A stretch of DNA of 20,204 nt from JAPHTQ01 sp046484535 (GTDB lineage Bacteria > Pseudomonadota > Gammaproteobacteria > Thiohalomonadales > Thiohalomonadaceae): positions 1 to 20,204 of the forward strand of contig JAWOIT010000092.1 in the NCBI GenBank assembly GCA_046484535.1. Direction: 5' to 3'. Each line of letters opens with the position of its first letter. The stretch's first letter is position 1. Position numbers and translations under genes: made by a program. This document shows, in pieces, positions 1 through 7,269 of this stretch. The notes below the pieces were generated by a model. It saw only the letters and a list, made by a program, of their open reading frames with translations, searched no databases and was not told the DNA's origin.

Positions 1-557
1 ATCTCGCCGATGCGCCCGTCCATCATGTCCGAGGGGGCCACCACCTGGGCGCCGGCCTCGGCATGGGAGACCGCCTGGCGCACCAGGGTCTCCACGGTAA
101 TATCGTTCACCACATAACCGCTGTCATCGATGATGCCGTCCTGGCCGTGGGTGGTGAAAGGGTCCAGCGCCACATCGGTCATCACGCCCAATTCCGGGAA
201 ATGCTCGCGCAGGGCGCGCACCGCCCGCTGCGCCAGACCCTCCGGGTTCCAGGCCTCGGCCGCATCCAGGCTCTTCTTTTCCTGCGGGGTGACCGGGAAC
301 AGGGCGACCATCGGGATCCCCAGCGCCACCAGCTCCTCGGCCTCCTTGAGCAACAGATCGATGGAGAACCGTTCGATCCCGGGCATCGAGGCGACCGCCT
401 CGCGCCGGCCCTCGCCCTCAAGTACGAACATCGGATAGATAAGATCGTTGGCGGTGAGGATATTCTCACGCATCAGGCGGCGGGAAAAATCATCACGGCG
501 CATGCGACGCTTGCGCACCCAGGGAAAAGCCCCGCGGCTGGTCTCGAGTCGGTTCAT
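1..557 (-). CDS. hemB: Delta-aminolevulinic acid dehydratase (porphobilinogen synthase), 5' part only
   Basis: This enzyme condenses two 5-aminolevulinate molecules to porphobilinogen in cytosolic tetrapyrrole synthesis. About 185 N-terminal residues are visible and the gene leaves the window at base 1. Family landmarks are the YPMFVLEGEG block (about 41-50), MPGIERFS (58-65) and APSDMMDGR near residue 174, just before the edge. The metal-site segment at 128-141 reads DVALDPFTTHGQDG. It carries aspartates where the zinc-dependent E. coli enzyme has cysteines, which matches the Mg-type enzymes known from Pseudomonas. The ATG at 557-555 is preceded by a G-rich stretch (GGGGGT) at ribosome-binding distance, and the protein begins as expected for the family. 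Identification is secure; the 3' end is not in the window. Confidence 0.95.
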   Translation of the reverse strand, partial: MNRLETSRGAFPWVRKRRMRRDDFSRRLMRENILTANDLIYPMFVLEGEGRREAVASMPGIERFSIDLLLKEAEELVALGIPMVALFPVTPQEKKSLDAAEAWNPEGLAQRAVRALREHFPELGVMTDVALDPFTTHGQDGIIDDSGYVVNDITVETLVRQAVSHAEAGAQVVAPSDMMDGRIGE

Positions 558-797
558 GGAAAACCCCCGGTGGATAACGGTTAATAGTGGGGCAAAGGCT
601 ACCGCGCCGGGAGGTATGGCGCAATCTGTGTTAACGATACAGAATCCACAAATACATATTTGGCAAGAAAGGACAGATAACCGCCCCATTGATAATTATT
701 GAATATCAACAAGGGGAATCTGCGGGATTCCGCGGCCCACATCTTGGCGTTTCATGAAAAATCTCCGATCGGATTACTCGATGGCGACTTTTGTGAC
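558..797. other. Intergenic region upstream of hemB, with an AT-rich inverted repeat
   Basis: This 240-bp gap lies between the hemB start (leftward) and the 3' end of the GDYXXLXY gene (also leftward). It should hold the hemB promoter. At 689-709 there is an inverted repeat with TTGATA at one end and TATCAA at the other. On the minus strand a TTGCCA hexamer near 665-660 could be a -35 element, but I see no convincing -10 at the right distance. A perfect 10-bp palindrome TCCGATCGGA at 764-773 is followed, on the minus strand, by a short T run. It could help terminate the upstream operon, but the stem is short. Confidence 0.4.
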
Positions 798-1814
798 TCA
801 GTCGATACTGCCCCGACCGTGAAAAGCGCGTGAGAGGATCCGCCCTTTAATATTTGCAGTCGTTTCGCCCTGATAGGTAATGCGGTAGCGATAGTCCCAT
901 GGCAACCGGCCCGGCGGCGTCAGCTTGTCGTTGTAAGGCACACGCCAGATTGGCCGATTCAGATCGAAGCTAATCGGATATTCCTCACCGGGGTCAAGTG
1001 TAACCGGCAACGCTTTCGCCCCTGCACATTCGCTGCGCTCCCCGACAAATGCCGTTGCTCCCTCCGGCGCTTCCCGTACGCCGATTAAAACAAAAGAGCA
1101 ATTGCCCGGCTTTAACGGCAGAGTGATGGGGTGATTAGCGCGATTTTTCAGGGTAAACCGCACCTCCGCGCCGGCCTGATCATCCGGCGCATCCCGCCCG
1201 GCTGAACGCACAACCTCCGTCTTGGCGGCGATATCGGCCCACTCATAACTGTGGATCACCGCCTCGCCGGCTCCCGACACCCGAACGTGAATCAGCATCG
1301 GCAACTGAAAGTCGTTTCGTCCGCCGCGCATCTCCTCAATGGCTCGGCCGCTGCCCTGCTCGATGTAGTATTGCTCGATGCCGTACTTCACCGAAACCGG
1401 ACGGATGTTAAATCCTTTTCTCTGCTCCGGCGACATCTTGAAGAAATTCCTGAAAGGCCAGTGGTGCCTGCTTCGACCCATCAAATAGGGCCCATTCTCC
1501 GGTGGAGATGCGTACAACCGTCCGCCCCGGGCGATGCCGTTACGATCACGCTTCAGTGACAAGTAAACCTTCTGCCCCTTGCGCAGACCGTTTTCGGTGA
1601 TCGCCTCTTCAAGTTGTTCCACAGGCATGCGGGAAAAAAGATAATCGAGCCTGACATAATCACCGCGAAAGATATCACGCGGATCTACCGGGGCGGTCTG
1701 GAACATATACGGCGTTCCGTTTTCAAGGATCCACTCGCGGGAGATCGCCAAGGAGGCGACCACGCCGATCTGAAAGGCGATGGCCAGAGCGATCAATAAC
1801 TGCTTGCGCTTCAT
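798..1814 (-). CDS. GDYXXLXY domain protein with an extra C-terminal domain
   Basis: The signature GDYVRLDY is at residues 51-58, and a second family block, KYGIEQYYIEQG, at about 143-154. An N-terminal hydrophobic segment (about 5-24) suggests a signal anchor with the rest outside the cytoplasm. The family has no established biochemical function. It is usually found beside DUF2157 or DUF4401 membrane proteins, as here. The protein has 338 residues, while family members are commonly below 200. The surplus, from about residue 195, looks beta-rich and Ig-like and contains two cysteines (about 229 and 253). The ATG overlaps the stop of the upstream DUF2157 gene by four bases (ATGA), so the two are almost certainly co-translated. 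Family assignment is firm; the function is unknown. Confidence 0.88.
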   Translation of the reverse strand: MKRKQLLIALAIAFQIGVVASLAISREWILENGTPYMFQTAPVDPRDIFRGDYVRLDYLFSRMPVEQLEEAITENGLRKGQKVYLSLKRDRNGIARGGRLYASPPENGPYLMGRSRHHWPFRNFFKMSPEQRKGFNIRPVSVKYGIEQYYIEQGSGRAIEEMRGGRNDFQLPMLIHVRVSGAGEAVIHSYEWADIAAKTEVVRSAGRDAPDDQAGAEVRFTLKNRANHPITLPLKPGNCSFVLIGVREAPEGATAFVGERSECAGAKALPVTLDPGEEYPISFDLNRPIWRVPYNDKLTPPGRLPWDYRYRITYQGETTANIKGRILSRAFHGRGSID

Positions 1815-3097
1815 GTGCCCACTTGCCTTTTATTGCGCTGATAAAAATGGCTGACGGCAAACAGCGCCGCCCCGACCAGCAGGAAAACCACGGCCCGGGC
1901 AACCAGACTCTCGAACAGATCGGTATATCGGGCCGCCGCCAATAATGCGAACAGGATAGACCCTCGCACCATGTGCTTACGATTGGCGTTTCGCGCCCCT
2001 TCAATCATCATCCAGACACTCAGCGCCAGCAGCACTACGTTAAAGCCCAACGACACAAGCTCTCTGCCGGCGCGGGCATCCTCACTGCCGCCGCTCCAGA
2101 CGATTATCGATGGCAGCAACACTAAAATCATGGTCAGCTCAGCCAACCAAACCAGGCCGTTGAGCCGGTGTTGATAGAGTAAGCGAAAGAAGGCGGCTTG
2201 GCTCACAATTGCCGTTATTATCAAATAGCCTGCCGGAATAACCTGATAGAACTCAATCCCGGTAAGCGTGGGAGCCAGACGCCCGAAGGTCATAAGATAC
2301 ATGGCCCCGACCATCACCAGAACAGCGGGCCCGCCTAACGCTGCGGCGATATCTTTGTTCACACCGGCCTGTGCAAACTCACCGAACCGCCCAAAGGCGA
2401 TGAGCGTCAAGGCCGTCAGCAACAAACTAACGATAACCAAATCACCGTCTATAAAACTTATGCTTAAACCCAGGGTAAGAAACAACCCGATGGATGAAAA
2501 ACGTGCAAGAACAGGGGATTTTAGTCGCCAGAGCAACGGCATCACACCCAGCAGAATGAGAAGTAGGGCAGAGTGATTGGCGTAGCGAAAATCGAAAACT
2601 TCGAACAGGTGCCAGCCGATCACCAACGCCACCGCCATAAATCCCTGGGTCAGCGAAGGCAGCGCCCAGGCCAACGCCAGCGCACCGAGCGACCAGAAGA
2701 GAAAGGCGTTCGGGTAGTGGCTATCCATGTGGTAGACCTGGCCCACCAGAAAGATCCCCGCACCCATCAACATGGTGCCGAGGACAAACAGACTCTCGCT
2801 GTAGATATGACTGCGGCTGCGTAGAAAAAAAGCCGAAAGGTGGGCGGCGATAAGGAAGGAGAAGATCACCGCAAGCTTGCTCAGTTTGCCCATCTCAGCC
2901 CAGTTATAGGCAAAGAGTAAAATCACCCCGAGACCGATCATCACAGCCGCGATTCCGGTAAGAAGCAGGCGACCGAGATTTAATGAATCCTTGATTGGGT
3001 AGAACTCGCGCAGTGCGTCAGCCTGGGCTTCCGTGATAAGGGTCTCCTCCACCCATAGAGGAAGCTGCCGGGCAAGCCAATTATGGTGCCTACTCAT
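1811..3097 (-). CDS. DUF2157 domain membrane protein
   Basis: The N-terminal soluble segment (about 1-45, ending near the REFYP and LGRLLL blocks) matches the DUF2157 signature, including the WVEETLITEAQADAL-type helix. It is followed by about ten to twelve predicted membrane helices up to the C terminus. The open frame reaches back to 3169, but I chose the ATG at 3097. It gives the normal DUF2157 beginning (MSRHHNW) and has an AAGGA ribosome-binding site about nine bases upstream, while the extra residues before it resemble nothing in the family. This gives 428 residues. It overlaps the downstream GDYXXLXY gene by four bases. The two families recur together and probably form one inner-membrane unit of unknown function. 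Confidence 0.88.
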   Translation of the reverse strand: MSRHHNWLARQLPLWVEETLITEAQADALREFYPIKDSLNLGRLLLTGIAAVMIGLGVILLFAYNWAEMGKLSKLAVIFSFLIAAHLSAFFLRSRSHIYSESLFVLGTMLMGAGIFLVGQVYHMDSHYPNAFLFWSLGALALAWALPSLTQGFMAVALVIGWHLFEVFDFRYANHSALLLILLGVMPLLWRLKSPVLARFSSIGLFLTLGLSISFIDGDLVIVSLLLTALTLIAFGRFGEFAQAGVNKDIAAALGGPAVLVMVGAMYLMTFGRLAPTLTGIEFYQVIPAGYLIITAIVSQAAFFRLLYQHRLNGLVWLAELTMILVLLPSIIVWSGGSEDARAGRELVSLGFNVVLLALSVWMMIEGARNANRKHMVRGSILFALLAAARYTDLFESLVARAVVFLLVGAALFAVSHFYQRNKRQVGT

Positions 3098-3236
3098 TAT
3101 TTTGCGTTTCCTTGCAAGCCGAAATAACGGTTTGGTGTACACACTAACGCGACTCTCCCTGACACGCAATCAGACGAAATATTGCCGTCTCGCTGAGGGA
3201 AATGGGGTTTTGCGGTGCGCCTGCCGGCAGCACCCT

Positions 3237-3473
3237 ACCGCACCCCTGTCCCGCAGAATGATAACCGTAGGGTTTGCCGAACCCGCGATGCGAATCGCCC
3301 CATTCAGAAAGTGCCGTAGGTTGGGGTGAGCCTGCGAACCCCAACGATTCACGACCGCACCCCGGCCCCGCAGAATGATAACCGTAGGGTTTGCCGAGCC
3401 CGCGAGGCGAGCCGTCCCATTCAGAAAGTGCCGTAGGTTGGGGTGAGCCTGCTAACCCCAACGATTCACGACC
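3237..3473. repeat. Two tandem copies of a 117-bp intergenic repeat
   Basis: Copy one runs from about 3237 to 3353 and copy two from 3354 to about 3473. CCGCAGAATG recurs at 3251 and 3368, and ACGATTCACGACC at 3344 and 3461, both exactly 117 bases apart. Each unit contains two potential hairpins. One is based on GGGTT/AACCC (partly decayed in copy two). The other is GTTGGGGT/ACCCCAAC, at 3320-3327 and 3338-3345 in copy one. The copies differ at only a few positions, so the duplication looks recent. Confidence 0.9.
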
Positions 3474-3487
3474 CGATTAACAGTTAT

Positions 3488-3516
3488 ATCGGGGTTCGTT
3501 CCTCACCCCAACCTAC
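3488..3516 (-). repeat. Inverted partial third copy of the GTAGGTTGGGGTGAG hairpin
   Basis: Read on the minus strand, this segment begins GTAGGTTGGGGTGAG and ends in AACCCCGAT, which repeats the second hairpin of the 117-bp units in the opposite direction. The loop sequence differs, so it is an older or independently inserted copy. Confidence 0.7.
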
Positions 3517-3546
3517 AATCTCTGTGCCCTCTGTGGCGAATCCATA

Positions 3547-4872
3547 TCAAAAATTGCGGGTGATAAGCGCCCTGTCGTAATCCGCCTCAGGAAGCGGGAT
3601 CCGCACCCGATAACCGCCACCGGGGACCATCTCCATTGGCTCGCCCTTGTCGTTCTGCATCGACTCCAGGGTGATGGTGCGGTTACCCGCCGGTGTCATG
3701 ACCTCCAGGGTGTTGCCTACGGCGAACTTGTTCTTTACCTCCACTTCGGCCAGACCGGTTTCACTGTCATAACCAAGCACCTCACCGACGAACTGTTGCT
3801 GCATGGAGGCGGAGTGGTTGGTGAGATAGTTCTGATACTCCTGGCTGTGATGGCGCTGGTAAAAGCCATCCGTATAGCCGCGGTTGGCCAGGTTTTCCAG
3901 TACGCCGAGCAGGCTCGGATCGAAGGCGCGTCCGGCCACCGCATCGTCGATGGCGCGGCGGTAGACCTGGGCGGTGCGCGCGGCGTAGTAGTGGGACTTG
4001 GTGCGCCCTTCTATTTTGAGCGAATCGACGCCGATCTCCACCAGCCGCTGCACATGCTCGACCGCGCGCAGGTCCTTGGAGTTCATGATGTAGGTACCGT
4101 GCTCGTCCTCCTCGATGGGCATCATGGTGCCGGGCCGCTCGCTCTCTTCCAATAAAAACACCTGCTCGGAGTTTTCATGCCGCGCACCGGTGCCGGTCTG
4201 CGAGGGGGCCAGCAGGTCTTTGGCCACCACATCGCCGGTCTCGTTCTCGGCGGCGGGCTTGACGTCGTACTGCCAGCGGCAGGAGTTGGTGCAGGTGCCC
4301 TGGTTGGCGTCGCGATGGTTGAAGTAGCCCGAGAGCAGGCAGCGGCCGGAGTAGGCGATACAGAGCGCGCCGTGGACGAACACCTCCAGCTCCATATCCG
4401 GGCACTCCTGGCGGATCTCGGCGACCTCGTCCAAGGAGAGCTCACGCGAGAGGATCACCCGGCTCAGCCCCAGCGACTGCCAGAACTTCACGCTAGCGTA
4501 GTTGATGGTGTTGGCCTGCACCGACAGGTGCACCGGCAGCTCCGGCCACTTTTCGCGCACCATCATAATCAGCCCCGGATCGGCCATGATCAGGGCATCG
4601 GGGCTCAGCTCGATGATCGGCTCGACATCGCGCAGAAAGGTCTTCACCTTGGCGTTGTGCGGCAGCACGTTGCTGGCGAGGAAGAACTGTCTGCCGGCGG
4701 CGTGCACCTCCTCGATGCCGTTTTGCAGCTGGTCCAGGGTATTGAAATCGTTGTTGCGCACACGCAGTGAGTAGCGCGGCATACCGGCGTAGACCGCATC
4801 GGCGCCGTAGGCGATGGCGTAGCGCAAATTCTTCAGGTTACCGGCGGGGGCCAGCAGTTCGGGGGCTTTCAT
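3547..4872 (-). CDS. trhP: Prephenate-dependent tRNA uridine(34) hydroxylase TrhP (YegQ, peptidase U32 family)
   Basis: The family is annotated as U32 peptidases, but the E. coli homologue TrhP makes 5-hydroxyuridine at tRNA position 34 using prephenate. The match to E. coli YegQ is clear along the whole protein: PELLAPAG at the start, YGADAVYAG at about 22-30, ILSRELSL near 140, FVHGALC at 165-171, and HGTYIMNSKDLRA and KIEGRTKS in the second half. Cysteines at about 171, 178, 194 and 198 fit the iron-sulfur ligand set. It has 441 residues, close to the 453 of E. coli. A GTG lies directly before the ATG at 4872. I prefer the ATG because PELL then falls at residues 4-7 as in E. coli; no strong ribosome-binding site decides it. 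It is divergent from mlaC and appears monocistronic. Confidence 0.93.
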   Translation of the reverse strand: MKAPELLAPAGNLKNLRYAIAYGADAVYAGMPRYSLRVRNNDFNTLDQLQNGIEEVHAAGRQFFLASNVLPHNAKVKTFLRDVEPIIELSPDALIMADPGLIMMVREKWPELPVHLSVQANTINYASVKFWQSLGLSRVILSRELSLDEVAEIRQECPDMELEVFVHGALCIAYSGRCLLSGYFNHRDANQGTCTNSCRWQYDVKPAAENETGDVVAKDLLAPSQTGTGARHENSEQVFLLEESERPGTMMPIEEDEHGTYIMNSKDLRAVEHVQRLVEIGVDSLKIEGRTKSHYYAARTAQVYRRAIDDAVAGRAFDPSLLGVLENLANRGYTDGFYQRHHSQEYQNYLTNHSASMQQQFVGEVLGYDSETGLAEVEVKNKFAVGNTLEVMTPAGNRTITLESMQNDKGEPMEMVPGGGYRVRIPLPEADYDRALITRNF

Positions 4873-4940
4873 CACAACTTATCGGAAAATCCAGGGTCAA
4901 AGGAATTTGAGTGTCGATAGACAGGGGCAAACAACATTAA

Positions 4941-4979
4941 GTTCCCGATTCTAGCAGCCCGCCGGGCTCAAGTGGGAAC
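4941..4979. promoter_or_regulatory. Hairpin-forming sequence in the trhP/mlaC divergent promoter region
   Basis: GTTCCC at 4941-4946 pairs with GGGAAC at 4974-4979, enclosing an almost perfect stem AGCCCG-C-CGGGCT at 4956-4968. It lies between divergent starts (4872 leftward, 5071 rightward), so it could be an operator or a 5' leader structure. There is no T tract to make it a terminator of either gene, and the regulator is unknown. Confidence 0.4.
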
Positions 4980-5070
4980 CAAATATCATAAATACTGCTA
5001 CTAAATTTTGCGCAGCGGCCGCTTTTTGGCGACAATTACGCAAAGCGGTCCCATGACCAAGGAGATAATT

Positions 5071-5778
5071 ATGCAACCGTCCATTAGCAAGACCCTCTCC
5101 CCTGGCGGCATTTGCCTCTGGCTGGCCGGCCTGATGCTGTTTGCCATGACCGCCCGCGCCGAGGCCAATGTCCCGCCGGAGAAGATGCTCGAGTCAGTCA
5201 CCCGGGAGGTGTTCACCGTCCTTGAGAGCGAGCGCGATGCGGTGATGAAAGAGCCGACTATGCTCTTCGACCTGGTCGAGGAGGTGCTGCTGCCGCACGT
5301 CGATATGGAGGTGATGTCCCGTTTCGTCCTCGGCAAGCACTGGCGCACCGCCGACGCCGAGCAGCGCAAGCGTTTCACCGCGGAGTTCAAGAACTTGCTG
5401 ATCCGCTTCTATGTCTCGGCGCTGGTGGAGAACCCGGAGAAGATCGACGAGCTGCTCTCCAACACAAAGGACGTGATCACCTACCGAGCCCCGAACATCG
5501 ATGCGGAAACCCGCAAGACCGTCGTCCGCGCCGAGGTGCATATGCCCAACGGCGGACCCAAGGTGCCGGTCACCTTCAGCCTGTTCCGCCGCAACGGCGA
5601 GTGGCTGATGTACGATGTGAACGTCGACGGCATCAGCCTGGTCACCAACTACCGCAGCAGCTTCTCCACCGAGGTCAGCCGTGTGGGGCTGGATGTGTTG
5701 ATCGAGCGGCTGGCCGAACGCAATGACGAGCTGATGAATAAGGCGAAGAACGGCGGAGCGGATAAAACCGCCGAGTAA
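5071..5778 (+). CDS. MlaC/Ttg2D-family periplasmic phospholipid-binding protein, orphan
   Basis: MlaC proteins shuttle phospholipids between the outer-membrane MlaA complex and the inner-membrane MlaFEDB transporter. This 235-residue protein has an N-terminal signal peptide with a likely cleavage after ARA (about residue 30). The MlaC domain follows, with recognisable blocks such as LPHVDMEVMSRFVLGKHWR, FKNLLIRFY and GEWLMYDVNVDGISLV. An upstream in-frame ATG exists, but the ATG at 5071 has an ideal AAGGAG at 5059-5064 and starts the signal peptide directly. No mlaF, mlaE, mlaD or mlaB gene is nearby. Its stop overlaps the next gene by one base (TAATG), which ties it to a metal permease. I leave the symbol empty because orphan homologues may not serve the Mla pathway. 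Confidence 0.85.
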   Translation: MQPSISKTLSPGGICLWLAGLMLFAMTARAEANVPPEKMLESVTREVFTVLESERDAVMKEPTMLFDLVEEVLLPHVDMEVMSRFVLGKHWRTADAEQRKRFTAEFKNLLIRFYVSALVENPEKIDELLSNTKDVITYRAPNIDAETRKTVVRAEVHMPNGGPKVPVTFSLFRRNGEWLMYDVNVDGISLVTNYRSSFSTEVSRVGLDVLIERLAERNDELMNKAKNGGADKTAE

Positions 5779-6800
5779 TGTTCATCGAGCTGCTCGGCAA
5801 CACCCTCGAGCTCTATCTCGATGCGGCGCCCTGGCTGTTGCTGGGGCTGGTTGCCGCAGGACTGATCAAGGCCTGGGTGCCCGAGTCGCTGCTCAGCCGC
5901 TGGCTGGGCGGCAGCGGCCCCTGGCCGGTGACCAAGGCGGCGCTCATCGGCGCACCGCTGCCGCTTTGCTCCTGCGGGGTTCTGCCCGCCGCCCTGAGCC
6001 TTCATCGTGAAGGCGCCTCCCGCCCCTCCACCATATCCTTTCTCATCGCCACCCCGGAGACCGGAGTCGACTCCATCGCCCTGAGCTATGCCCTGCTCGG
6101 ACCGGTGATGGCGGTCGTACGGCCGATCGCCGCGATTTTCAGCGCCATCTTCACCGGCTTGTTGACGACCCTGATTCCGGTCGCTGCTCCCGCCGTTGAG
6201 CCTGTTGCGGGTGGCAGCTGCTGCGGCTGCTCGACTCACCCCCCAACCCAACCCGGCAAACTGACCGCAACCCTGCAGGGCCTGCGCTATGCCGCCGGCG
6301 ATATCCTGGACGATATCGCCCTGTGGCTCTTCATCGGCATCTTGCTGGCCGGTGCGGTGGCCACCTGGGTGCCGCCGATGACCCTCGCCGAATGGGGCAG
6401 CGGCCTGCCGGCGATGCTCATTATGCTGCTGGTGGGGGTGCCGATGTATATCTGCGCCACCGCCTCCACCCCCCTGGCCGCCGCCCTGTTGCTGGCGGGG
6501 GTCTCACCGGGTACGGTACTGGTCTTCCTGCTGGCCGGTCCGGCCACCAACATCGCCACCCTGGCGGTGGTGCGCAAAGAACTCGGCACGGCGGTGCTGG
6601 CCATCTATCTGTTGGGGATCGCCCTCTCCAGTATCGGCCTCGGACTGCTACTCGACATATTGCTTGGTCGCTGGGGGATCGATGTGGTGGCGCAGCTGGG
6701 CGAAGGGGGTGAGCTTATTCCCGCCTGGCTGGCCTGGGGCAGTGCGGTCATTTTGGTGGTCTTGGCGATACGGCCGATTCGCCGCTATCTGTTTAGTTAA
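5778..6800 (+). CDS. SO_0444-type Cu/Zn efflux permease (ArsP_1/DUF318 permease fold)
   Basis: This is a polytopic inner-membrane protein of 340 residues with about eight to ten helices in two halves. The first half carries PLCSCGVLP (about 62-70, Cys64 and Cys66) and ATPETGVDS. The second carries MYICATASTP (about 223-232) and AGPATNIATL. A cysteine cluster SCCGC (147-151) followed by a histidine lies in the loop between the halves. This is the pattern of the SO_0444 family, annotated as copper/zinc exporters and related to the ArsP permeases. Substrate assignment follows the family name only. The start codon shares a base with the mlaC stop, so translation is coupled. No MerR-, ArsR- or Fur-type regulator is adjacent. 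Confidence 0.85.
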   Translation: MFIELLGNTLELYLDAAPWLLLGLVAAGLIKAWVPESLLSRWLGGSGPWPVTKAALIGAPLPLCSCGVLPAALSLHREGASRPSTISFLIATPETGVDSIALSYALLGPVMAVVRPIAAIFSAIFTGLLTTLIPVAAPAVEPVAGGSCCGCSTHPPTQPGKLTATLQGLRYAAGDILDDIALWLFIGILLAGAVATWVPPMTLAEWGSGLPAMLIMLLVGVPMYICATASTPLAAALLLAGVSPGTVLVFLLAGPATNIATLAVVRKELGTAVLAIYLLGIALSSIGLGLLLDILLGRWGIDVVAQLGEGGELIPAWLAWGSAVILVVLAIRPIRRYLFS

Positions 6801-7269
6801 AAGTTAAAAGGTAACTACTTACCCCCCGATATGAATGATCTCACCGCAGAGGCGCAGAGGGCGCAAAGGCTGACTGCTTAAGTTGATGCGGCTTGCCGAG
6901 CCTGAGAGAGGAACCGGCATCCGATCCGTTACTAACCACACGCCCCCGCATAACGGTGCGCTTAACGGCACACCCTACAACGGATGTAGGGTTTGCCGAG
7001 CTTGCGAGGCGAACCGCATTGTCTACCCCACGCGAAAACCGAGAACAGGACAACCACTGCCAGAGCTCGGGATGATGTGGTGCAAAGTCCTGTAATAAGA
7101 AATCTTTGCGCCTCTGCGGTTAACTTCATGGAGTGAGTAGTTACGTTAAAAGTTGAAAATTGAAAGTCAGTCTGTCGTCACCCATCGGCCTTATGGAAAA
7201 TTTTTCCTTTGACCTTTTATCTTTGAACTTTTACCTTCCAACAGCGTACCCGCTATAAACAATAAAACC
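6801..7269. other. Intergenic region made of nested inverted repeats
   Basis: No gene is supported in these 469 bases. The outermost arms are GTAACTACT (6812-6820) and AGTAGTTAC (7136-7144). Inside them, ACCGCAGAGGCGCA (6843-6856) pairs with TGCGCCTCTGCGGT (7107-7120). The core contains two copies of a GCTTGCCGAGC-type repeat, related to the sequence in the 3237-3473 repeat, and a CCTACAAC...TGTAGG palindrome near 6972-6988. To the right, 7145-7240 holds A/T-rich runs of the AAAAGTTGAAAATTGAAAG type, again with an inverted counterpart (CTTTTATCTTTGAACTTTTA). No promoter for the gene at 7270 was identified with confidence. Confidence 0.7.
6812..7144. repeat. 333-bp composite inverted-repeat element
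   Basis: Two nested pairs of arms (9 bp outer, 14 bp inner) bracket a core of about 250 bp. It encodes no transposase. Its organisation recalls a non-autonomous or REP-type composite element. The family of short pieces inside it (CCGCAGAGGCGCA, GTAGGGTTTGCCGAG) recurs elsewhere in the window in other combinations. Confidence 0.6.

Larger units (their letters stand above)
3098..3546. other. Repeat-filled intergenic region
   Basis: This 449-bp gap contains no credible gene. It begins with the upstream region of the DUF2157 gene, where no clear promoter was identified. It then holds a hairpin centred on the palindrome CTGCCGGCAG (3221-3230), a 117-bp tandem duplication, an inverted third copy of part of that unit, and a short CTCTGTG-type repeat at 3518-3539 just beyond the trhP stop. 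Open frames across it are periodic only because 117 is divisible by three. Confidence 0.7.

Noticed and set aside
3144..3461. A minus-strand open frame of 105 codons with a repeated GSPQPTALSEW and GKPYGYHSAG pattern
   Set aside because: It is a translation of the 117-bp DNA repeat, whose period is a multiple of three. It has no ribosome-binding site and the periodicity is explained by the DNA.
3237..3473. Possible CRISPR array
   Set aside because: There are only two long, directly adjacent copies without spacers.
4177..4770. Long plus-strand frame of 197 codons opposite trhP
   Set aside because: It is an antisense shadow of a well-supported gene, with no recognisable domain.
5008..5070. 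Longer N terminus for the MlaC-like protein
   Set aside because: It would place 21 residues before the signal peptide and ignore the ideal AAGGAG that precedes 5071.
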